Assembly (NCBI RefSeq): GCF_011090185.1
Contig: NZ_JAAFGS010000001.1
Coordinates: forward strand, 1,116,001 to 1,180,000
Reading direction: 5' to 3'
DNA: 64,000 nucleotides
Source: Saccharibacillus alkalitolerans
GTDB taxonomy: Bacteria; Bacillota; Bacilli; Paenibacillales; Paenibacillaceae
Shown: piece after piece, positions 8,259-15,983 of the stretch
Numbering within the stretch: position 1 is the stretch's first letter
Layout: the number at the start of each line of letters is the position of its first letter
Translations under genes and position numbers: made by a program
Notes under the pieces: generated by a model
What the model saw: the letters and a program-made list of their open reading frames with translations, nothing else
Told to the model about the DNA's origin: nothing
Database searches by the model: none

Positions 8259-8978
8259 ATGAACCGTTATATCCCCAATCAGCACGGTGCCTGGGCCATG
8301 CTGATTCTTCCGTTCCTGCTCGGTTTGTCCGTCTCCGGGGCGGCGCCCGCGCATGTTCCGCTCTTCCTGTGCTGGCTGTTCATGTATTTGTTCAGCTTCC
8401 CCGTTCTGCAGTGGATCAAGACCCGGAAAACGGACCGTTATTTCAAGCCGTCCGTGATTTACGGGATCGTCCTGATCCCGCTGGCCGTCATCGTCGCCGC
8501 TTCCCAGCCGAAACTGATCGGCTACGGAGCGCTCCTGCTCGCGGCGTTCCTCGTGCCCGTCCATTATGCGAAGAACAAAAACGAACGGGCGCTGCTCAAC
8601 GACGTCGTCGCCATTTTGCTGTTCTGCTCGTTCATTTATCCCGTCGTGTACGTCGGCGCGGGCAGCGAAGCGGACTGGGCGCGGACCACGCTGCTGTTCG
8701 TTCTGCTCGGCCTTTATTTCGTCGGAACCGCGCTGTACGTCAAGACCGTTATCCGCGAGAAAAAGAATCCGCGTTATTACCGGGCTTCGGTCGCTTATCA
8801 TGCGCTGCTGATTCCGTTCGCCGCTGCCTTGAGCCTGCCGCTGAGCATTCCGTTCGCCGTTTTGCTGCTGCGCGCCATCGCGCTGCCCAAGCGGAAAATG
8901 GCGATCAAGCAGACGGGAATCGCCGAGATCCTGTTTGCCGTGATGCTCTATGTATGCGTTCTGTTCTTTTATTCGTGA
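8259..8978 (+). CDS. YwiC-like membrane protein
   Basis: 239 aa with about seven to eight hydrophobic segments (for example WAMLILPFLLGLSVSGA, PSVIYGIVLIPLAVIVAA, LLFVLLGLYFVGTALYV). Begins MNRYIPNQHGAWAMLI, the conserved NQHGAW opening of the YwiC family, followed by YRASVAYHALLIP. In B. subtilis ywiC lies beside the fnr-nar genes, and here it also opens a nitrate island, with NreC-like sites upstream. Biochemical role unknown. The start at 8259 follows AAAGGAGG by 8 bases; the much longer open frame back to 7482 is not coding. It runs on into the radical SAM gene with a 19-base gap. Confidence 0.85.
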   Translation: MNRYIPNQHGAWAMLILPFLLGLSVSGAAPAHVPLFLCWLFMYLFSFPVLQWIKTRKTDRYFKPSVIYGIVLIPLAVIVAASQPKLIGYGALLLAAFLVPVHYAKNKNERALLNDVVAILLFCSFIYPVVYVGAGSEADWARTTLLFVLLGLYFVGTALYVKTVIREKKNPRYYRASVAYHALLIPFAAALSLPLSIPFAVLLLRAIALPKRKMAIKQTGIAEILFAVMLYVCVLFFYS

Positions 8979-8997
8979 AAACAAAGGAGTTCTGCTC

Positions 8998-10146
8998 ATG
9001 ACCCGACCTGCACCGGCCGCGCGCGATTATGCGACCGACCCTTTTATCGTGATCTGGGAGGTGACCCGCGCCTGCGCGCTGAAATGCCTGCACTGCCGGG
9101 CCGAAGCCCAGTACCGCGCCGATCCGAATCAGCTGACGCACGAAGAAGGCCTTGCGCTGATCGATCGCATCGCCTCCATGAATCGTCCCCTGCTGGTGTT
9201 TACCGGCGGCGACCCGCTGATGAGACCCGATCTGTTCGAACTTGCGCGCTACGCGATCGAGGAAAAAGGGCTGTCCGTCTCCATGACGCCCAGCGCTACG
9301 CCCAGAGTGACCCGCTCCGCCGTCGAAAAGGCCAAAGAAGTCGGATTGTCGCGCTGGGCGTTCAGTCTTGACGGATCTTGTGCCGAAATTCACGATCGTT
9401 TCCGCGGCACCGTCGGTTCGTTCGATACGACGATGCGCGGCATCGGCTATCTGCGTGAATTGGGCATTCCGATTCAGGTCAATACGACGGTATCGCGATA
9501 CAATCTGCACGATCTCGCGAACATAGCGGAGAGGGTGCGGGAAATGGGTGCCGTGCTGTGGAGCCTTTTTTTCCTCGTTCCGACCGGCCGCGCCGCGCAA
9601 AAAGATATGATCGACGCGGAAGAACACGAGGCGGTGATGCGTTGGTTGTACGAGGCGGGACAGCGGATGCCGTACGGCGTCAAAGCGACGGAAGCGCCGC
9701 ATTACCGGAGAGTGGCGGTGCAGCTGTCGGCGCAGCGTCCCGGGACGGCGCCTGCGGTCGATGCGGCGGACGGATCTTCGGGAGACCCCGGTTCGGCGCC
9801 TGGATTCAAACGCGCCGACGTGCTCGGACGCGCCCCTAAAGGCGTGAACGACGGAGACGGCTTTTTGTTTATCGGCCATACCGGCGACGTCTATCCGAGC
9901 GGCTTTCTCCCCGTAAAATGCGGCAGCGTCCGCGAAGAGGCGCTCGAGGACATTTACCGCGGCTCGCCGATCATGCGGAGCCTGCGGGACAAGTCGCGGC
10001 TCAAAGGCAAATGCGGCGCCTGCGAGTTTAAACGCCTATGCGGCGGGTCGAGAGCCCGAGCGTTCGCCGTGACCGGCGACATGCTGGAGAGCGATCCCTG
10101 CTGCGCCTACATTCCTGCTGCGTTAAGAGAGGGGATTCGACCGTGA
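8998..10146 (+). CDS. Radical SAM/SPASM protein of the heme-maturation type
   Basis: 382 aa. The radical SAM cluster motif CALKCLHC lies near residue 25-32, with GGDP at about 74 for SAM binding. A C-terminal cysteine-rich SPASM region follows (KCGACEFKRLCGGSRARAFA ... DPCC). The order and motifs match the TIGR04053-like Bacillus family, related to AhbD/NirJ enzymes that modify heme side chains. It overlaps the next gene by GTGA, so the two are coupled, and the partner is a HemY-type oxidase. I infer a role in heme or heme-derivative supply to nitrate reductase; other peptide or cofactor substrates are possible. Start has AAAGGAG 9 bases upstream. Confidence 0.85.
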   Translation: MTRPAPAARDYATDPFIVIWEVTRACALKCLHCRAEAQYRADPNQLTHEEGLALIDRIASMNRPLLVFTGGDPLMRPDLFELARYAIEEKGLSVSMTPSATPRVTRSAVEKAKEVGLSRWAFSLDGSCAEIHDRFRGTVGSFDTTMRGIGYLRELGIPIQVNTTVSRYNLHDLANIAERVREMGAVLWSLFFLVPTGRAAQKDMIDAEEHEAVMRWLYEAGQRMPYGVKATEAPHYRRVAVQLSAQRPGTAPAVDAADGSSGDPGSAPGFKRADVLGRAPKGVNDGDGFLFIGHTGDVYPSGFLPVKCGSVREEALEDIYRGSPIMRSLRDKSRLKGKCGACEFKRLCGGSRARAFAVTGDMLESDPCCAYIPAALREGIRP

Positions 10147-11738
10147 GACCTGCAAAAACAAAACAGACGAAGCCCGTTGAGCAGCCGGCTGCCGCGAACG
10201 GACAAAACGGTTCGAACAAAGCGGCGGATTCGCCTGCTGCCCGCGCCGTCGTGCTCGGCGGAGGCATCAGCGGACTGGCGGCGGCTTTTTATTTGAAACG
10301 GCAGGCGGCGGAGCGGGGACTTCCGCTCGAAATTACGGTCGTCGAAGCGCAAGACAGGCTCGGCGGGCGGCTGCACACGGAGCGTCGCGGCGCATTTTTG
10401 ATCGAAAAAGGTCCCGATTCCTTTATCGCCCGCAAGCCCGCGATTCTTCGGTTGACGGAAGAGCTCGGCCTGACGGCGGAGCTCGTTCCGACCAATCCGG
10501 ATGCCAAGACCAGCTACATCCTGCACAAAGGCCGCATGCATCCGATGCCGATGGGCTTTATTTTAGGCATTCCGACCAAGCTGTCGCCGTTTATCCGCAC
10601 AGGGTTGATTTCCCCGCTGGGGAAGCTGCGCGCGGCGCTCGATCTGGTTCTGCCCAAACGTCAGGACGAAGGAGACGAAGCGCTCGGGCAATTTATCGAA
10701 CGACGGCTCGGCCGCGAAGTGCTGGAGCGGATCACCGAGCCTCTGCTGGCCGGCATTTATGCCGGAGATACGCGTTCGCTCAGTCTGGAAGCGACTTTCC
10801 CGCAGTTCAAGGAGATGGAGCGGCGCGAAGGCAGCTTGATCAAAGGCATGGCGCGCGGAAGCGGACGAACGAAGACAAACGCGCCGGGAGCGGCCGTGCC
10901 TCGCAAACTTCCGGCTGCCGTTCAACGGAGTATGTTTTTATCGTACAAAGGAGGCTTGTCCGCGCTGATCGAACGTTTGGAAACTCGTCTGCAAGGTACG
11001 GGCGTTCGGATAATAACAGGAAGCGGCGCATCGGCGCTGTCGCGGCGCACGGACGGAAAGTACGACGTCGCGCTGGGCAGCGGCGAACGATTGATCGCCG
11101 ACGGCGTCCTTTGCGCCGTTCCGGCGTTCGAAGCCGCGCGTCTGCTGGAAGGAGAGAGTCCGGCGGCCGCCCGCCTGCGCGGGATCGACTACGTGTCGGT
11201 CGCCAACATCGCGCTGGCTTACCGGACCTCGGATCTCAATATCGTCTTTGAACGTTCGGGCTTTCTCGTGCCGCGCAAAGAGGGAAGGCTGATCACCGCC
11301 TGCACCTGGTCGTCGACCAAGTGGAAGCATGTCGCGCCCGAAGACCGAACGCTGCTGCGCACCTATATCGGTCGCTCGGGTTCGCAGGAATGGACGTCCA
11401 TGAGCGACGAAGCGCTGATCGAAGCCGCCCGGCGAGATCTGCGGGAACTGACCGGACTCGACGCGGAACCGGAATGGGCGGAAGTCAGCCGGTGCCTGTC
11501 GGCCATGCCGCAGTACCCGGTCGGGCACGCCGGGACGATGGCCGAAGTTCGTTCGGAATTGGCGGACAGGCTGCCGGGCGTTCTGCTGTGCGGAGCCGGA
11601 TACGGCGGCGTCGGCATTCCCGACTGCATCGCGGGCGGGCTCGAAGCATCGGAGAAGCTGCTTGCAAAGCTTACGGAGAGGTCCGTCGCTGAAATTCCGG
11701 AAGCCGTCGATCCAGCTCGGCATCCCCCGAACCGATAA
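10143..11738 (+). CDS. hemY: Coproporphyrinogen III/protoporphyrinogen IX oxidase, HemY family
   Basis: 531 aa flavoprotein. After a lysine/alanine-rich N-terminal extension of about 35 residues comes the FAD motif VVLGGGISGLAAAFYLKRQ, then DRLGGRLHTE and the family blocks EKGPDSFIARKP and ITEPLLAGIYAGD. The C-terminal FAD contact is LLCGAGYGGVGIPDCIAGG. In Bacillota this enzyme oxidises coproporphyrinogen III to coproporphyrin III (CgoX). GTG start is chosen because it overlaps the upstream stop (GTGA) and has GAGAGGGG 8 bases before it. The N-terminal extension is unusual for HemY. A second, housekeeping copy is likely elsewhere. Confidence 0.88.
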   Translation: MRPAKTKQTKPVEQPAAANGQNGSNKAADSPAARAVVLGGGISGLAAAFYLKRQAAERGLPLEITVVEAQDRLGGRLHTERRGAFLIEKGPDSFIARKPAILRLTEELGLTAELVPTNPDAKTSYILHKGRMHPMPMGFILGIPTKLSPFIRTGLISPLGKLRAALDLVLPKRQDEGDEALGQFIERRLGREVLERITEPLLAGIYAGDTRSLSLEATFPQFKEMERREGSLIKGMARGSGRTKTNAPGAAVPRKLPAAVQRSMFLSYKGGLSALIERLETRLQGTGVRIITGSGASALSRRTDGKYDVALGSGERLIADGVLCAVPAFEAARLLEGESPAAARLRGIDYVSVANIALAYRTSDLNIVFERSGFLVPRKEGRLITACTWSSTKWKHVAPEDRTLLRTYIGRSGSQEWTSMSDEALIEAARRDLRELTGLDAEPEWAEVSRCLSAMPQYPVGHAGTMAEVRSELADRLPGVLLCGAGYGGVGIPDCIAGGLEASEKLLAKLTERSVAEIPEAVDPARHPPNR

Positions 11739-11892
11739 ACGGGTTTTCCCTAATCTCATTTGAAAACGGACAAGCGTAGACTGACTAGGGAAGATTGTGT
11801 ATTGTAAATTTGAACTACTTCGCGCCCGCTGCTTTGAAAGACTCGTCAATTCGCCGATCAAAGCGGCGGAGCGAGGGCAAAGGAGACGAATC

Positions 11893-12774
11893 ATGAACAA
11901 ATCCAACGAGCAAAAAATCGGCCGGCAGACGGCAAGAATGCGGCGGGAAACCTTCGGTTTGTTTTCGCTGCTTCTGGCTTTGCTGTTGATCTTGTCCGCC
12001 TGCGGAGCGAAGCCCGCCGATTCTGCGTCAAACCGCACGGGGGCAGGACCTGGCGAGAGCGAAGCCGGTTCCGCTGCTGCCGTGACGCTGACCGTATCGG
12101 CGGCGGCCAGCTTGACCGACGCGCTGGCGGACATTCAAGCCGCATACGAAGAAGCCCATCCGAACGTGAAGCTCGAATTCAATTTCGGCGCTTCGGGCGC
12201 GCTTCAGCAGCAGATCGAGCAGGGCGCTCCGGCCGATCTGTTCTTGTCGGCTTCGAGCAAAAATATGCAGGCGCTTGTGGACGGAGGATTCATCGAAGCG
12301 GATCAGGAAAAGGACTGGCTGAGCAACACGCTGGTCGTCGTCGTTCCCGCGGATTCGGAGCGGGCCGCGGCGAAGATCGAAGATCTGTCGGGAGAAGCGG
12401 CGACGCACGTGGCGATCGGCATTCCGGACAGCGTGCCCGCCGGCAAGTATGCGCAGGAGGCGCTGACGAACGCCGGCGTATGGGATGCTCTTGGGAACAA
12501 GCTGGTGCAGGGCAAAGACGTTCGGCAGGTACTGCAATATGTGGAGACGGGCAACGCGGAAGCAGGCTTCGTATACAAGACCGACGCGTTGACCTCCGAC
12601 CGTGTCAAGACGGCGTTCGAGGTCGAACCCGGCACCTACTCGCCGATCCGCTACCCGATCGGTATCGTCAAGGCGACCAAGCATCCGGAAGCAGCTCAGG
12701 CTTTCTACGATTATCTGCAAACGAGGGAAGCGTTGGACGTCCTGACGAAATACGGCTTCTCCGCTCCGCAATGA
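11893..12774 (+). CDS. modA: Molybdate ABC transporter substrate-binding lipoprotein
   Basis: 293 aa. A lipoprotein signal (LLLALLLILSAC, lipid-modified Cys37) is followed by a serine/glycine linker and a mature ModA domain: LTVSAAASLTDALADIQ, FNFGASGALQQQIEQGAPAD and ETGNAEAGFVYKTDALTSD, which contain the oxyanion-binding Ser/Ala contacts and the VYKTDA tyrosine region. It binds molybdate or tungstate outside the membrane and hands it to ModB. Start has AAAGGAG 8 bases upstream. The 154 bases before it have a single weak NreC-like repeat but no matching tandem copy. Confidence 0.93.
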   Translation: MNKSNEQKIGRQTARMRRETFGLFSLLLALLLILSACGAKPADSASNRTGAGPGESEAGSAAAVTLTVSAAASLTDALADIQAAYEEAHPNVKLEFNFGASGALQQQIEQGAPADLFLSASSKNMQALVDGGFIEADQEKDWLSNTLVVVVPADSERAAAKIEDLSGEAATHVAIGIPDSVPAGKYAQEALTNAGVWDALGNKLVQGKDVRQVLQYVETGNAEAGFVYKTDALTSDRVKTAFEVEPGTYSPIRYPIGIVKATKHPEAAQAFYDYLQTREALDVLTKYGFSAPQ

Positions 12775-13457
12775 TGCTCCCGGCTGAACTCGGCTGGAGC
12801 GATTACTGGTCGCCGATCCGCCTGTCGCTCCAAGTCGCGCTGCTGGCGAGCGTCATCGCCACCGTGCTCGGAACAGCCGTCGCCTGGTGCATGTCCAGGC
12901 GGGAACGTTTTCGCGGCAAGACGGTGCTGGAGACGGTATTCATGCTGCCTCTCGTGCTGCCGCCGACCGTCGTCGGCTTCCTGCTGCTTATGCTGCTCGG
13001 GCGGCGCAGTTGGTTGGGGCAGCTGATCGAGCGCGTCTTTCACTCGCCGGTCATCTTCTCCTGGTGGGCGGCGGTCATCGCGGCCGTCGTCGTCGCTTTT
13101 CCGCTCGTTTACCGGACGGCGGTCGTCGGATTTGAGGCCGTCGACCGGGATCTCGAAGACGCCGGACGCTCGATCGGCGCCGGGGAATGGCAGGTGTTCC
13201 GGCATATCACGCTGCCGCTGATCGCGCCGTCGCTCAAGACGGCTTACGTGCTCGGCTTCGCCCGCAGCCTCGGCGAATTCGGGGCGACCCTGATGATTGC
13301 CGGAAATATTCCGGGCCGGACGCAGACCGTGCCGACGGCGATCTACGTCGCCGTAGACTCCGGCCATCTTCCGTCGGCCTGGGCCTGGACGATCGCCATC
13401 GTGGCGATCTCGTTCGTGCTCCTGCTGCTGACGGGACGGCGGGATAGCCGCTTCTGA
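12771..13457 (+). CDS. modB: Molybdate ABC transporter permease
   Basis: 228 aa with five hydrophobic segments. The EAA loop that contacts the ATPase is EDAGRSIGAGEWQVFRHITLP, followed by ARSLGEFGATLMIAGNIPG, a ModB hallmark. It overlaps modA by four bases (ATGA). No modC ATPase follows: a strong terminator comes 16 bases after the stop, then unrelated genes. The transporter therefore needs an ATPase encoded elsewhere. Confidence 0.93.
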   Translation: MMLPAELGWSDYWSPIRLSLQVALLASVIATVLGTAVAWCMSRRERFRGKTVLETVFMLPLVLPPTVVGFLLLMLLGRRSWLGQLIERVFHSPVIFSWWAAVIAAVVVAFPLVYRTAVVGFEAVDRDLEDAGRSIGAGEWQVFRHITLPLIAPSLKTAYVLGFARSLGEFGATLMIAGNIPGRTQTVPTAIYVAVDSGHLPSAWAWTIAIVAISFVLLLLTGRRDSRF

Positions 13458-13472
13458 TTCCCGGATTTCGCG

Positions 13473-13518
13473 AAAAGGCTGGCAGAGCCGTCTTCGGACA
13501 GCTCTGCCAGCCTTTTCG
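13473..13518. terminator. Terminator after modAB
   Basis: Sixteen-base stem AAAAGGCTGGCAGAGC paired with GCTCTGCCAGCCTTTT around a 12-base loop. T-tracts on both strands, so it can also stop the converging SDR gene. Confidence 0.9.
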
Positions 13519-13592
13519 TTAGGATGCGACAATCAGCGCGGCAAGCGCGCCTCTCTTCCGACTTCTCTCCGCGGCAGGATCGCGCGAAAGCG

Positions 13593-14474
13593 TCAGTTTT
13601 GGAAATAGTATCCCGCATTCAGGTCTTCGGCCAGATCGGGATGGACAGGCTCCCAACCCAGCGTTCGGCGCGTGAGCGCGCTCGATGCGCGGCTGTCGCC
13701 GGAGACGGCGAAATTCATCCAGCCGAAGTGCGCGTGCGCTTCTTCGGGCGGGATCGCTCGGACCGGAAGGTTAAGTCCGCGGCCGATCGACTCGGCGATC
13801 TTGCGGAAAGGCACGCCTTCTTCGGCGACGCCGTGCAGTCTGGAGCCCGCAGGCGCGGATTCCAGCGCCAGGCGGAACAAACGGGCCGCGTCCAGCCGAT
13901 GGACAGCCGGCCAACGGTTGGCGCCTTCGCCGATATAGGCGGAGAAGCCCCGGCTTCGCGCGATCTGGACAAGCGCGCGGACAAAGCCCTGATCGTGTTC
14001 GCCGTGCACCGTCGGCGAGAGACGAACGACCGAAGAGCGAATGCCGCGCGCGGCAAGTTCGCTCACCGCCGCTTCGGCGTAGCGGCCGGTACCGACCGTC
14101 GGGTCTTCCTCCGTGTTCAGGCGTCCCGGCTCCAGCACCAGGGCGCCGGACGTCAGCACGAACGGCTTGCCCGTGCCTTCGAGGGCTTCGCCCATCGCGT
14201 CCGTCGCCAGCCGGTCGGCGCGCCCTGCACCTTCCATATCCGAAAAATCATGGACATAGGCCAGGTGAATAACGCCGTCGGCTTCCCGCGCCCCTTCGCG
14301 CAGGCCGTCCAGGTCTTCTAGCGAACCCCGGCGGGGCCGTGCACCGGCCGTCTTCAAAGCTTCCGCGCCTTTATCGGACCGCGCCAGCCCGACGACTTCG
14401 TGTCTTGCGTCCAGCAGCTCGCGTACGACCGCCGTTCCGATGAATCCCGTTGCTCCCGTTACGAATACTTTCAT
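13593..14474 (-). CDS. NAD(P)-dependent SDR-type epimerase/reductase
   Basis: 293 aa extended-type SDR. The N-terminal Rossmann motif is VTGATGFIGTAVVREL, followed by GLARSDKGAEAL for cofactor choice, VIHLAYVHDF and a substrate loop VRLSPTVHGEHDQGF. The usual YxxxK is not clean: RYAEAAVSELAA carries Tyr but no Lys four positions on, so classical epimerase catalysis is doubtful. The protein resembles the YbjS/atypical SDR group of putative nucleoside-diphosphate-sugar epimerases. A 19-bp-spacer promoter with a MerR operator lies upstream, so the divergent MerR protein very likely activates it. Confidence 0.82.
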   Translation of the reverse strand: MKVFVTGATGFIGTAVVRELLDARHEVVGLARSDKGAEALKTAGARPRRGSLEDLDGLREGAREADGVIHLAYVHDFSDMEGAGRADRLATDAMGEALEGTGKPFVLTSGALVLEPGRLNTEEDPTVGTGRYAEAAVSELAARGIRSSVVRLSPTVHGEHDQGFVRALVQIARSRGFSAYIGEGANRWPAVHRLDAARLFRLALESAPAGSRLHGVAEEGVPFRKIAESIGRGLNLPVRAIPPEEAHAHFGWMNFAVSGDSRASSALTRRTLGWEPVHPDLAEDLNAGYYFQN

Positions 14475-14527
14475 TTTTCATTCCTCCATGTCCGAAAATT
14501 CGGTTGATTCGCCTTCACGATCGAAGC

Positions 14528-14558
14528 ATAAACTATAGAGCGCGCTCTATAGCAAGCC
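14528..14558 (-). promoter_or_regulatory. MerR-type promoter/operator of the SDR gene
   Basis: On the minus strand TTGCTA and TATGCT are separated by exactly 19 bases, the long spacer typical of MerR-activated promoters. The spacer is covered by a perfect 20-bp palindrome, CTATAGAGCGCGCTCTATAG (14533-14552). The merR gene starts 32 bases to the right on the other strand. Confidence 0.82.
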
Positions 14559-14584
14559 CCGTTTTTTCGTGGTATGATGCCGTC

Positions 14585-14977
14585 ATGACAACGACATTCA
14601 CGAGCAAGCAAGTGGCCGAAGAGACGGGGCTCAGCGTGCACACGCTGCGCTATTACGAGCAGGAAGGATTGATCGACGGCATACAGCGGGACGCGAACGG
14701 ATACCGGATGTATTCGGCTTCCGACGTCGTCTGGTTTCATGTCATCACGTATTTCCGGCGGATCGGCTTATCGGTTCAAGAGATCAAACGCTTCAATGTC
14801 CCGAGAGACGGAAGCGGTTCGAGCGCGGCCGCTCGTCGTGAGTTCATGGAGACGTACCGCGAGCGAGTCGTGGAGCAGATGAAGGAGCTGCAGGACTCCC
14901 TGAACAAGATCGACGACAAGATCGAATTTTTTCGGCGGATGGAAGAAGCGGAACGCGAAAGCGCCCGGACGCGATAG
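14585..14977 (+). CDS. MerR family transcriptional regulator
   Basis: 130 aa. N-terminal winged helix: FTSKQVAEETGLSVHTLRYYEQEGL, then the wing DANGYRMYSASDV, and a dimerising coiled coil (QMKELQDSLNKIDDKIEFF). No cysteine cluster for metal or thiol sensing is present, so it belongs to the AdhR/NmlR-like small-molecule group rather than the metal sensors. It lies divergent from the SDR gene, whose promoter carries a MerR operator. Reading continues in frame for 39 codons past its TAG (see next entry). Confidence 0.92.
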   Translation: MTTTFTSKQVAEETGLSVHTLRYYEQEGLIDGIQRDANGYRMYSASDVVWFHVITYFRRIGLSVQEIKRFNVPRDGSGSSAAARREFMETYRERVVEQMKELQDSLNKIDDKIEFFRRMEEAERESARTR

Positions 14978-15097
14978 CGTTCGGGTTCGCTGCTGCGGGC
15001 GCGGCTCGCGGCCGACCCGGAGCTGTTGGACACCGAACCTGCGGTCAACGGCATTATTCAGGGAGCTTTTTGGCTGAGCGGCGTGTTGAACGAATAG
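14978..15097 (+). pseudogene. In-frame coding-like stretch after the merR stop
   Basis: After the TAG of merR the same frame stays open for 39 codons, with protein-like composition (LLRARLAADPELL, then GIIQGAFWLSGVLNE), and ends in TAG at 15095-15097. It has no start codon or ribosome site of its own. It may be the remnant of a deleted gene or a lost C-terminal extension of the MerR protein. I do not recognise the family. Confidence 0.3.
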
Positions 15098-15164
15098 GCA
15101 CGCGAGACGAAAACGCGGAATCGCACGGACGGATTTGATCTTACGAGGAATAGGAGGTTTTGCC

Positions 15165-15818
15165 ATGCGGCATATACGTGCTGTTTTGCTCGCGGAATCG
15201 CATCTTGAACGCCCGGAATGGATCGCACACCGGATCGAGGAAACGGATTTTGTCGCGTTGGGCCCGCAGTCCGGCGAGCGCGAAGTCGAACTGTTCGCGG
15301 CCGCGCTGCTGAACAACGACGGGATCGAGGACCGATCGACGCCGCAAAAGGCTTTCGAAGCGCTGTTGGAGCTGGACCCCGACGACGGAATCGCGGTCGG
15401 AGGCGGAATCGCTTTTTACGAAAACGACGTTCGGCGCGCGGTTCCCGGCTGCTGCGGCGGCATCGAACAAATCCCCGAGATCGTGCTCGACGTTCGCGGC
15501 AAACGCAGCCCCTGGATGGGGCATGATCCGTGGCCGACGGTCACTTACGAAGACGATCGAGCTTACGTGTGGCCGGATAACGCTCAAGCTCAGTTTGCGA
15601 AAGAGGGCGGGGCGCCGGAACCAAACGGGCAGCAACCGCCGGAGCCGCCGATCGTCTATCCTTACGACGAACTGCTGCGAGGCGTCGAACAGGCCGCGGC
15701 CGAGTTGAAAGGCTTTATCGACGGACCGCTGCACCGTTGGTTGGCCGCCAAAGTGCCGAACTTGGCCGATGCGGTGAACGAACGCCTGACGTTCGAACTG
15801 TTGGAGCGGATTACATAA
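15165..15818 (+). CDS. Uncharacterised protein with GCCGGIEQ / SPWMGHDPWP motifs
   Basis: 217 aa, acidic, no signal peptide or membrane segment. It contains AVPGCCGGIEQIPEIV near residues 92-107 and SPWMGHDPWPTVTYEDD about 10 residues on, a pairing I have seen in uncharacterised bacterial proteins where a Gly-Cys-Cys turn precedes a PWxGHDP block. A proline-rich linker (EPNGQQPPEPPIVYP) leads to a helical tail. Start has AGGAGG 7 bases upstream. Alone between the merR remnant and a terminator. No function can be given. Confidence 0.7.
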   Translation: MRHIRAVLLAESHLERPEWIAHRIEETDFVALGPQSGEREVELFAAALLNNDGIEDRSTPQKAFEALLELDPDDGIAVGGGIAFYENDVRRAVPGCCGGIEQIPEIVLDVRGKRSPWMGHDPWPTVTYEDDRAYVWPDNAQAQFAKEGGAPEPNGQQPPEPPIVYPYDELLRGVEQAAAELKGFIDGPLHRWLAAKVPNLADAVNERLTFELLERIT

Positions 15819-15848
15819 GCAAATAAAGGTTTTTGAACAAGCCGCTAC

Positions 15849-15879
15849 AAAAGCCCTTCTCTCCCGAGAAGGGCTTTTT
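15849..15879 (+). terminator. Terminator before the nar promoter
   Basis: AAGCCCTTCTC pairs with GAGAAGGGCTT around TCCC, followed by TTTTT. It insulates the nar promoter from upstream transcription. Confidence 0.88.
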
Positions 15880-15885
15880 CCCGTT

Positions 15886-15950
15886 TAGGGTTTTCCCCTC
15901 CCGCTATAGGACATTCCCTAATGGGCTGCCGGCTCCCGGTCTTTCATAAT
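15886..15950 (+). promoter_or_regulatory. Tandem NreC-like sites and -10 of the narGHJI promoter
   Basis: Site 1 TAGGG-TTTT-CCCCT is centred at 15892.5 and site 2 TAGGA-CATT-CCCTA at 15913.5, 21 bp apart. A CATAAT -10 at 15945-15950 is centred 34 bp after site 2. No good -35 is present, as expected for an activator-dependent promoter. The pattern repeats at ywiC and narK. Confidence 0.78.
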
Positions 15951-15983
15951 GAAAAGTAACCGAAAAGGAGTGTGGATCATCCG

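Noticed and set aside
11739-11752. NreC-like repeat ACGGG-TTTT-CCCTA upstream of modA
   Set aside because: Only 8 of 10 positions match, no partner lies 21 bp away and no good -10 sits 34 bp downstream; the lone TAGGG at 11786 has no second half. Left as a possible weak site.
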